Assembly (NCBI GenBank): GCA_949282835.1
Contig: CASDQU010000092.1
Coordinates: forward strand, 1 to 5,229
Length of the DNA: 5,229 nucleotides
Direction: 5' to 3'
Source: an uncultured Bacillota bacterium
GTDB taxonomy: Bacteria > Bacillota > Clostridia > Christensenellales > UBA1242
Shown here: positions 1 through 5,094 of the stretch, piece after piece
Layout of the letters: every line of letters begins with the position of its first letter
How positions within the stretch are numbered: the first letter of the stretch is position 1
Notes under the pieces: model-generated
What the model saw: the letters and a program-made list of their open reading frames with translations, nothing else
What the model was told of the DNA's origin: nothing
Databases searched by the model: none
Made by a program: the position numbers and the translations under genes

Positions 1-822
1 ACCATTGATGATCGTTTCCTTGCAAGTAACATTATGGAATATGCTGGTTCAACCTTTACAATTCAAGATGACAGCAACTTCCCTGTATATGACCCGACAA
101 ATCCAGAGCATGCTTATGCTATCAGACCTTTGGAGTACCAAAGTGTCGTATTAATGTTCAAAGAAGAGGTTTATGTTGACGGGCTTTGGCTTGCGCTCAA
201 GTATGACGCAGACAATGACGGTACAGAGGAAGATGTTTACGACTGGGACAAATATATTGATATCATTATCGACCTTAACTATTACAACTATGCCACAAAC
301 ACTAGACGCATTGTACAATCTAAGAAGGTAAGAGTATATGACGGACCTTACGCAATAGACTATATGTATGGTTATGTAGGAGATACTGGTGGCGGTGGAG
401 ATGGCGAGCTTGTGCCACGCGACCACTGCAGCGGAATTGCCTTTGATGATATTGGCAATTTACATGTTGGAACATTCAATGTTGACATTGGAGAAGGCAT
501 ACTCAAGACTGATGTTGGACGGGCAGACTATAAAGGAAATCCGCTTGTATCAAGAGAGCCGCTTATCTTAGTTGGAACAAACAATATACGAAGATACTAT
601 GAAATAGTTGAGCCTGGCTCTACCGACCTAGATCAAGAGGCGCTTGGAGATGGCTACACCTACACTTCTGGTAGACTTAATCCAGCTATGTTCGGTGGCA
701 GTGATGGATGTGACTATTTGGAAATCACCTATAAGGTTATCAAGAAGGCAGGAGATATGGACACAAACTACAAATTCTATACCGGTCTTGCATTCCTTGA
801 CTGCGGCGAAACACCATACTAA
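1..822 (+). CDS. Unrecognised protein, 5'-truncated; possible virion appendage or surface protein
   Basis: I do not recognise this family. The frame is open from base 1 through TAA at 820-822, giving 273 visible residues. The ATG at 34 has no convincing Shine-Dalgarno sequence and coding continues upstream of it (TIDDRFLASNI), so the gene most likely starts outside the window. The protein is rich in Tyr, Asp and Gly, has no hydrophobic segment long enough for a membrane helix, and alternates short polar and hydrophobic stretches as beta-rich proteins do. A DADNDG motif at visible residues 69-74 resembles the start of an EF-hand or dockerin-type calcium loop, but the usual acidic residue at loop position 12 is Tyr. 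A glycine run (130-133) looks like a linker between two halves. It converges on the phage late operon and shares its terminator. A tail fibre, spike or decoration protein is possible by context, and a host surface protein is equally open. The gene is secure; its function is not. Confidence 0.75.
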   Translation, partial: TIDDRFLASNIMEYAGSTFTIQDDSNFPVYDPTNPEHAYAIRPLEYQSVVLMFKEEVYVDGLWLALKYDADNDGTEEDVYDWDKYIDIIIDLNYYNYATNTRRIVQSKKVRVYDGPYAIDYMYGYVGDTGGGGDGELVPRDHCSGIAFDDIGNLHVGTFNVDIGEGILKTDVGRADYKGNPLVSREPLILVGTNNIRRYYEIVEPGSTDLDQEALGDGYTYTSGRLNPAMFGGSDGCDYLEITYKVIKKAGDMDTNYKFYTGLAFLDCGETPY

Positions 823-830
823 AATAAATA

Positions 831-867
831 AAATCACCAGGCTTATAAAAAAGCCTGGTGATTTTTT
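831..867. terminator. Bidirectional intrinsic terminator between convergent genes
   Basis: A perfect 14-bp inverted repeat pairs 831-844 (AAATCACCAGGCTT) with 851-864 around a 6-nt loop (ATAAAA). On the plus strand it is followed by a T run (862-867). On the minus strand the exit side reads TATTTATTTT (830-821). The hairpin therefore works in both directions. It lies 8 bp after the stop of the plus-strand gene and directly abuts the TAG stop of the second holin at 868-870, so it should end both convergent transcripts. Confidence 0.93.
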
Positions 868-1128
868 CTACTTGACATCTTCATCATCTTGTGTGTTATC
901 TTCCTCGCTATCTTCGTCATTTGTGGTATTGTCATCATTTGTGCTATCATTTGACGGCATTGTTACTATACCGAATACGACAAGTATGCCAGCAACTGCC
1001 ATGACAAGACCTGACACAAGTTCATCTTGAACTGCAAAGCCGAATAGGTCGCCTAAAGCATTCAAAAAGATTACCACTGCACCTGACAAAGCTGTCCAAA
1101 AACTATAGGATTTAATTCGATTTTTCAT
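868..1128 (-). CDS. phi-LC3-like phage holin with acidic C-terminal tail
   Basis: This 86-aa small membrane protein probably forms lesions in the cytoplasmic membrane at the end of infection, letting an endolysin reach the wall. It begins with a basic segment (MKNRIKSYSFW), followed by two hydrophobic segments at about residues 11-31 and 37-57 separated by a short turn. The pattern KxRIxxxxFWxAL...LxxLG...VxGIxxxxGIVTxP is typical of phi-LC3-family (Phage_holin_1-type) holins of Gram-positive phages. Residues 59-86 form a low-complexity tail of Asp, Glu, Asn, Thr and Ser, with 13 acidic residues and one terminal Lys, which is unusual because holin tails are more often basic. The start is ATG at 1128: AGGAGG at 1133-1138 lies 4 nt upstream, whereas the longer frame would begin at TTG (1146), upstream of that site. 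It overlaps the preceding BhlA-like gene by 17 nt and is last in the operon. Confidence 0.82.
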   Translation of the reverse strand: MKNRIKSYSFWTALSGAVVIFLNALGDLFGFAVQDELVSGLVMAVAGILVVFGIVTMPSNDSTNDDNTTNDEDSEEDNTQDDEDVK

Positions 1129-1342
1129 TTTCCCTCCTAGAGACAATTTCTTTTAGCTCGCTCACCTCCTCTTTCAGCGCATTTAGCGTTTCAAGATGTG
1201 AGGTGAGCTCTTCTATAGTATCACGATATGCCTCTTCGCGTTTTGAGCTGTCTTTTAACTGATAAAAGAATAAAAACACAAATAATATTGCAAATATGCC
1301 ATATGAAACTATTATTTTTATTAGTTCCGACCAAAAATCCAT
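1112..1342 (-). CDS. BhlA/UviB-like holin-type membrane protein
   Basis: This 76-aa protein matches the layout of BhlA/UviB-type holins, which are small proteins with one membrane segment found in Bacillota phages and bacteriocin loci. A short N-terminus (MDFWSELIK) is followed by one hydrophobic segment at about residues 8-28, with the characteristic run GIFAILFVFLFFYQLK. After the basic stop at KDSSKREE, a highly charged helix (about 31-74) shows leucine and isoleucine spacing consistent with a coiled coil (IEEL..HLETLNAL..EVSELKEIV), probably for oligomerisation in the cytoplasm. The ATG at 1342 follows AAGGAG (1350-1355) at 7 nt. Its tail overlaps the second holin by 17 nt, so the two should be translated together. 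With two membrane proteins in a row, either could be the main holin and the other a partner or antagonist; the sequence cannot decide this. Confidence 0.88.
   Translation of the reverse strand: MDFWSELIKIIVSYGIFAILFVFLFFYQLKDSSKREEAYRDTIEELTSHLETLNALKEEVSELKEIVSRRENEKSN
1133..1138 (-). promoter_or_regulatory. Shine-Dalgarno site that sets the start of the second holin
   Basis: AGGAGG on the minus strand, 4 nt before ATG 1128. It lies inside the 3' end of the upstream BhlA-like gene and excludes the TTG start at 1146, which would place the ribosome site within the coding sequence. Confidence 0.85.
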
Positions 1343-1343
1343 T

Positions 1344-1445
1344 TTAAATCTCCTTCTTATTGATCATGTCAAGGATGATTTTCTCTTCTTCTTGAAGGCG
1401 GATAAGATTAATCTTTTCAATATGATTTTTATATATGAATATCAC
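1344..1445 (-). CDS. Small 33-aa conserved-looking protein between hub and holins
   Basis: This short ORF is easy to miss. It starts at GTG (1445-1443), whose last bases overlap the TGA stop of the tail hub gene as GTGA, a common translational-coupling arrangement. It runs 33 codons to TAA (1346-1344), one base before the ATG of the BhlA-like holin. The ORF fills the whole gap between its neighbours, and its last codons (AAG AAG GAG) supply the holin's Shine-Dalgarno sequence. The product starts MIFIYKNHIEKINLI, continues RLQEEEKIILDMI and ends NKKEI: charged, amphipathic, helix-like, with no membrane segment or Cys. No strong Shine-Dalgarno sequence precedes the GTG (only AGG and GAG-type purine tracts), so reinitiation by ribosomes finishing the hub is the likely route. 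I cannot name a family, though small charged ORFs are common at this place in Bacillota phages. The case rests on position, overlap and composition. Confidence 0.6.
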   Translation of the reverse strand: MIFIYKNHIEKINLIRLQEEEKIILDMINKKEI

Positions 1446-2926
1446 TTCTCAAGCCTAACTGTCAAAACAAAGTTTGTAATCTTAGCCAGCTGAGTACTTT
1501 CTATTGTTACATTGAATAGTTTTCCTACCACTCCTGCTGGCACTCTTTGTACTTCTTCACCGCCTTTTATCTCAAATGTCTTTTGCATAGCCTCGCTCTT
1601 AAGAGTAACTAAGCATGGATATTTTGATTTTAAAGTAAAGGATTTTATCTTTTTTAGCTTGCCGCTATCTCCAAAATCGCTATCTTTGCTTTGCCAATAT
1701 TTTTCTAAATCCTCGCCAAAGATTTTGCCATCTTCGTTAAGCTGGCCAATCTTGCCCTTATGCTCGCCGTTGAAACATGCGATAAGTTTTGTTTTGTAGG
1801 GATTGTTTAATGTCAATAGTCTATTGATATCCACGCCGCGCAACAGTTGAAAGCTTTTATCGCTAATGTCATATACAAGCAGAGCATTATTGACAAATCC
1901 GCCGCTATAACCCTCGCAACCTATCTCTCTTTCGTCATCAAACTTTATATGGCAGGCAAGAAAATATTTTCCGTTATAGAACTCGCCCCAAGCTTTAGAT
2001 TGATTTTTTGTGCCAATCAATTTACTATATACACTTTTAATTTCGCTTACAGACGAACCGTTGAAAATCTTTAGCCCACTGGAATCTAAAAAGATTATAT
2101 CATCTCCGCACTGCGCGATTGTATTTGGATATATATAACTATTGGATATGTACAAATGGCTTATGGCAAAATTATCGTCCGTTCCATATTTGGACACCTC
2201 GGTAATACCAAAATCACGGAAAATATATAAATAATCATTAAAAGATATAATTTTATTTAAGTCTCCACGCTCATCGCTAAAGTCAAGATTTTCACATAGC
2301 TCATCGGTAAAATTTAATATGTCTGTCTCATCACTATATACTAGCGTCCCTCGCTCTGAAGATGTTATTGCAAAAAGATTACCATAATGATTACAACAAG
2401 ATACTATCTTTGGCGCATTCTCATTTCGCTGCAAGCCGCTACCTGTTATTATCAATAGGTTGTCGCCCTCTCCTGATAAAAGCAGACTGTCTTGTTGACC
2501 CACCCTATAATATGCCGCATATGGCGTCTTGGTAAAATTATTGTCAACTACAAATGGGGCTATCCGCTGAGCAAATAGATTGTCATAACAAATCTGCCCT
2601 AAATCATTGTAATAAAACAGATAATAATTATTTTGATCGGTGCTAAAATTGTACCACTTCAATTTCCAAATGGCTTTTATTTCGCTACCCTGCAAAATAT
2701 AATCACTCTCACTATCAAGGTCACTTGTCGACGATGGCTGAGTTAGAGCGCTAAAACCATAACCAGATTTCAACAAGCCATCTTGCACATTGAAATTATA
2801 ACAACTATTTGTGCTGCCTTCTTTGCACACAAAATCATCTTTGTCGGTCGTACCTTCTTGAAAGAGGTTATATTTTATCTCCTTTTCTATAGTTTTTTTG
2901 GTCTTTAGCGTATTTCTATAGAACAT
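1442..2926 (-). CDS. Tail hub/nozzle-like protein, predicted beta-propeller
   Basis: The 494-aa product resembles the tail hub or nozzle proteins of short-tailed phages (the P22 gp10 and T7 gp12 class), beta-propeller proteins that bind below the adaptor ring and close the tail channel. No sequence search was possible, so this rests on motifs. Early on it has CYNFNVQDGLLKSGYG (about 42-57). Next comes HYGNLFAITSS...LVYSDETDILNF (180-206), the blade pattern with a surface 'ySd..d..nF' motif. This is followed by FNDYLYIFRDFGITEV (229-244) and GDDIIFLDSSGLKIFNG (274-290). The C-terminal part (about 410-494) starts with YWQSKDSDFG and has the look of an added beta-sandwich. ATG 2926 is preferred over GTG 2935: AGGAGG at 2935-2940 lies 8 nt before the ATG, and the GTG falls on that site. 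It overlaps the adaptor stop by 1 nt (TAATG) and ends in TGA, the only TGA stop here. Confidence 0.78.
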   Translation of the reverse strand: MFYRNTLKTKKTIEKEIKYNLFQEGTTDKDDFVCKEGSTNSCYNFNVQDGLLKSGYGFSALTQPSSTSDLDSESDYILQGSEIKAIWKLKWYNFSTDQNNYYLFYYNDLGQICYDNLFAQRIAPFVVDNNFTKTPYAAYYRVGQQDSLLLSGEGDNLLIITGSGLQRNENAPKIVSCCNHYGNLFAITSSERGTLVYSDETDILNFTDELCENLDFSDERGDLNKIISFNDYLYIFRDFGITEVSKYGTDDNFAISHLYISNSYIYPNTIAQCGDDIIFLDSSGLKIFNGSSVSEIKSVYSKLIGTKNQSKAWGEFYNGKYFLACHIKFDDEREIGCEGYSGGFVNNALLVYDISDKSFQLLRGVDINRLLTLNNPYKTKLIACFNGEHKGKIGQLNEDGKIFGEDLEKYWQSKDSDFGDSGKLKKIKSFTLKSKYPCLVTLKSEAMQKTFEIKGGEEVQRVPAGVVGKLFNVTIESTQLAKITNFVLTVRLEK

Positions 2927-3477
2927 TATATCCACCTCCTCCGAGGCATTCTTATCTCTCTCTTTTCTCTCTGTAAAACATGTAGTGAGTTCTTAAAGCG
3001 CTCTTCCCACACATCGGCTTCATCAAATAGCGTCTGCAAAAAATAGTATTCGCGCGCTATCCCATATGCGTACACACGCATAGGCAAGCATGAGGCGACT
3101 GTGTCTGAAAGCTGATAGCTTTTAGGCTGCACACTATAGAGTACATCTACCGCACTTGCAATGGCTACCAAGTGGTCATCAAAAACCTTGAATTTTACTT
3201 TGCGCCCACATATGTCTTTAACAGATATGATTTGAAGTGGATTTTCAGTTAAAGAGGAAAATTTTACTTTGAAATCTTCACATTTAACCCTTTCTTTGTT
3301 ATATATAGGTATATATTCACATGCTACTTCGTTATATACCAAATTGAAAAAGTTTACTAGACTGTCACATATTAGCTGTTCATCTTCACTTAAAGTTGCC
3401 TCTTCATCTAGCGCCTTTTCAAGTGAAGTTTGACCGATAAAACTACAGGCTATTTTTATTATGTCTTTTACAAGCAT
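2926..3477 (-). CDS. Head-tail adaptor-like protein (gp11/tail tubular A class)
   Basis: The 183-aa protein is probably the connector that docks on the portal ring and receives the tail hub. Its size is close to that of short-tailed phage adaptors (T7 gp11 is about 196 aa). It opens with helices typical of adaptors (MLVKDIIKIACSFIG, then residues 20-50 with many Asp and Glu and EDEQLICDSLVNFFNLVYNEVA). A central beta region follows (66-120: VKFKVFDDHLVAI, VDVLYSVQP). It ends in helices with YAYGIAREYYFLQ and WEERFKNSLHVLQR, then a basic tail (REKREIRMPRRRWI). The helix-beta-helix order, the W..RF pattern and the arginine-rich end before a hub gene all fit this class. The ATG at 3477 has GGAGG (3482-3486) 4 nt upstream. 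It overlaps the preceding 103-aa gene by 10 nt and the hub by 1 nt. The match is by architecture rather than a strong signature, so another head-completion role is possible. Confidence 0.72.
   Translation of the reverse strand: MLVKDIIKIACSFIGQTSLEKALDEEATLSEDEQLICDSLVNFFNLVYNEVACEYIPIYNKERVKCEDFKVKFSSLTENPLQIISVKDICGRKVKFKVFDDHLVAIASAVDVLYSVQPKSYQLSDTVASCLPMRVYAYGIAREYYFLQTLFDEADVWEERFKNSLHVLQREKREIRMPRRRWI
2935..2940 (-). promoter_or_regulatory. Shine-Dalgarno site that sets the hub start
   Basis: AGGAGG on the minus strand, 8 nt before ATG 2926. It is encoded by the last Arg codons of the adaptor gene (the RRRW end). The candidate GTG at 2935-2933 begins on the final G of this site, so it cannot be the real start. 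The TAATG stop/start overlap suggests coupled translation of adaptor and hub. Confidence 0.88.
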
Positions 3478-3779
3478 AATGCCTCCTTTATCTTTTTTAC
3501 TTGGTCTTTTATAGACTTTTCATATAGTTTTTGGTTGTTTTCTTCTATTTCCTTGATGATTTCATCACGGCGAGAGCTTGCACTCTTTAGTGCATAAAAG
3601 AGGGTTCGCCCGTCAAGCTCACTATATGGCACAGTAAAGCAATAGCTATCTCTTTCACCGCTTATATGCACTTCATATACCTTTTTATCTAAATTGTATA
3701 AAATGACATATTTTTCATCAATCTCTTTAAGCCGATTAGATATGTAATAGACATCATCTTCTATTTTTAAATATCTCAT
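3468..3779 (-). CDS. Conserved phage protein of unknown function, between capsid and adaptor
   Basis: This 103-aa protein has no function I can name, but it looks like a family that recurs next to capsid genes in Bacillota phages. The recognisable pattern is I.NRLKEIDEKYVILYN (about 13-29), then EVHISG...YCFTVPYSELDGRTL (36-60), then a charged helix RRDEIIKEIEENNQKL (70-85). It has no membrane segment. The first half reads as a small beta domain and the last 40 residues as a Lys/Glu-rich helix that could form a coiled coil. The start is ATG 3779: GGAGG at 3785-3789 is 5 nt upstream, whereas the longer frame starts at TTG 3791 and would translate through that site. It follows the capsid gene after a hairpin and overlaps the adaptor by 10 nt, so an accessory head-assembly or regulatory role is inferred from position only. 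Confidence 0.75.
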   Translation of the reverse strand: MRYLKIEDDVYYISNRLKEIDEKYVILYNLDKKVYEVHISGERDSYCFTVPYSELDGRTLFYALKSASSRRDEIIKEIEENNQKLYEKSIKDQVKKIKEALCL

Positions 3780-3784
3780 AATAA

Positions 3785-3789
3785 CCTCC
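3785..3789 (-). promoter_or_regulatory. Shine-Dalgarno site that sets the start of the 103-aa gene
   Basis: GGAGG on the minus strand, 5 nt (TTATT) before ATG 3779. It rules out the in-frame TTG at 3791, which precedes it. It lies just after the hairpin that follows the capsid gene. Confidence 0.85.
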
Positions 3790-3796
3790 AAAAACT

Positions 3797-3827
3797 AAAG
3801 AAAGAGGCAAAAAACTTTTCGCCTCTT
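3797..3827 (-). terminator. Hairpin after the capsid gene: partial terminator or attenuator
   Basis: On the minus strand AAGAGGC (3827-3821) pairs with GCCTCTT (3808-3802) around a 12-nt loop (GAAAAGTTTTTT), whose A and T tracts can pair further. It is followed by T-rich sequence (TCTTT, then AGTTTTT). This starts 14 nt after the capsid stop and ends about 12 nt before the next gene's ribosome site. It would lower transcription of downstream genes or protect the capsid mRNA 3' end, consistent with a virion needing far more capsid than adaptor or hub. The broken T tract makes full termination unlikely. Confidence 0.6.
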
Positions 3828-3841
3828 GCCTTTTACCATTA

Positions 3842-5083
3842 TTAGCCCTCAGCGCCACTGTCTGTGCTATGAGCTGTCTCAATCGCGTCTACAATGCTTG
3901 AGAATGGGTCTGAAATGCTTGATTTAATACCACTAATTTTAGCCTGACCACAAGGTTTGTCACAGATAAGCTCTGCATATTTAACAAGGGTAGCGCTATA
4001 AGTAGGATAGCCTGGATTTTGTCTTAAAATTTGTCCATTTTCTCCTTCAAGCCACTTCCAGTCACAAAGTTGATGTAAAACAAAATCATCTGTATTAAGT
4101 AGATAGATGGTATCGTCATCAACAAATCTATCAGCAACCACAGGTATACCATTATGAGTAATAGTTTTATATCCGCCATCAAGAGATGTAATTTCGATAT
4201 TTCGTCTATATGCTCCTAAATACTCCTGATAAGCTCGTCTAACTTTGCTTGAACAAGTGATAAAATTAATTTTAGAGTCAAAATTATCTTCAAGATGATC
4301 GATAGCCTCTTGAATAACTATATCACTAATCTCTTTTGAAGTTGTATCAACATAAGGGCTAAGCCAAGGATATTCGCTCTTACTAACTCCATATATTGAA
4401 GCTGCAGAGCTATCAAAGATTTTCCCAAGTCCTGTAATTTCGCTATCTTTAGAACCTTGAACATAAATTTTGTATCCGCTATTGATTGTCAAGGTGTCTT
4501 TTCCTGTATATTTGAATTTTTTGTTTGCTCTATCAACATAGATAACTTTTAAAGGGTTGGTGTTAACTTTGCTGCCATCGTTATAAACATCAACAAGCAT
4601 TCCTTCTATTAAGTTGTTTACCTTATCGCAAGTAATCACTTTCCCCGAGCTGTCATGAGAGCTAACGGTAGCCAAAGTGCCACTTCCATCTCCATAAAGC
4701 ATTCTGCCAAGGTTGAAAGAGCTTGCCTTTACCAGTCCTTCCATTTCATCAGAAAGAAGATTTACAAAAGCACCAATATTATTTGCTGATGCTCTAACTG
4801 CTTTGTCTGAAATTTCAATTTTACCAAATAGGTTTTTAAGGTCTGCCACGAATTGAACATAGCCATTGCCAGAAGCTGTAGGCAACTGACCATCTTCGCT
4901 ACCCGCGCCAATGCCGCCATTGATGCCATAAGGAGCAAGTTTTCTAATTTCCTTTCCCCATACATCTTTGCTGGTCTTTTTAATTCTTGCAAGAAGTGGA
5001 TTAGCCTTATCATTTAACTGATTTGCCACAACTCCAAGATATACTGTTTTTAAAGCATTTTCAGCTGTTTGTAATGTAACCAT
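3842..5083 (-). CDS. Major capsid protein, HK97-fold
   Basis: The 413-aa protein is the building block of the icosahedral head. It resembles a class of phage major capsid proteins common in Clostridia phages and prophages. The N-terminal region (MVTLQTAENALKTVYLG, 30-50 with NPLLARIKKTSKDVWGKEIR) is the N-arm. The glycine-rich stretch 53-75 (NGGIGAGSEDGQLP) is next, and the segment LFGKIEISDKAVRAS...FVNLLSDEMEGL (85-117) matches the E-loop and spine-helix region of this class. A beta-rich insert at about 149-214 (VITCDKVNNLIEGMLVDVY to GYKIYVQGSKDSEI) looks like an added I-domain. The HK97 core resumes at 235-385, including NGIPVVADRF and DTIYLLN. A Ser/Asp-rich tail (388-413) may be flexible. 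ATG 5083 follows AAGGAG (5089-5094) at 5 nt. The stop context is TAATGGTAA, so a second in-frame stop backs up the first. There is no delta or protease domain fused, so any scaffold must be a separate gene. Confidence 0.92.
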   Translation of the reverse strand: MVTLQTAENALKTVYLGVVANQLNDKANPLLARIKKTSKDVWGKEIRKLAPYGINGGIGAGSEDGQLPTASGNGYVQFVADLKNLFGKIEISDKAVRASANNIGAFVNLLSDEMEGLVKASSFNLGRMLYGDGSGTLATVSSHDSSGKVITCDKVNNLIEGMLVDVYNDGSKVNTNPLKVIYVDRANKKFKYTGKDTLTINSGYKIYVQGSKDSEITGLGKIFDSSAASIYGVSKSEYPWLSPYVDTTSKEISDIVIQEAIDHLEDNFDSKINFITCSSKVRRAYQEYLGAYRRNIEITSLDGGYKTITHNGIPVVADRFVDDDTIYLLNTDDFVLHQLCDWKWLEGENGQILRQNPGYPTYSATLVKYAELICDKPCGQAKISGIKSSISDPFSSIVDAIETAHSTDSGAEG

Positions 5084-5094
5084 ATTTTCTCCTT

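Noticed and set aside
151..426. Open frame of 91 codons on the minus strand opposite the partial plus-strand gene.
   Set aside because: It is antisense to a longer, better-composed ORF, and its product has the unstructured look of a shadow frame. The same applies to the frames at 389-571, 628-837 and 644-1030.
868..870. TAG stop of the second holin as a possible recoded Gln codon, as in some gut phages.
   Set aside because: Reading through would translate the terminator hairpin; the abutting terminator and the lack of protein-like sequence beyond argue that TAG is a true stop.
1340..1444. Hub and BhlA-like holin are in the same reading frame, separated only by two TGA codons, as if TGA were recoded to Trp or read through.
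   Set aside because: Trp is encoded by TGG in all genes. The intervening frame reads as a Lys/Arg/Ser-rich string unlike a protein linker, while the +1 frame holds a plausible 33-aa gene, and the holin has its own good Shine-Dalgarno sequence and ATG.
1512..2074. Plus-strand open frames of 95 and 75 codons inside the hub gene.
   Set aside because: They lie wholly antisense to the hub, whose motifs and ribosome site are clear. Their compositions are those expected from reversed coding DNA.
2895..2910. Run of seven A on the minus strand near the hub N-terminus as a programmed frameshift site.
   Set aside because: It lies only about ten codons into the gene, no useful alternative frame continues from it, and Lys-rich A runs are ordinary in A/T-rich genomes.
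4762..5013. 83-codon minus-strand frame within the capsid gene.
   Set aside because: It is an out-of-frame shadow of the capsid coding sequence on the same strand, with no sensible protein pattern of its own.
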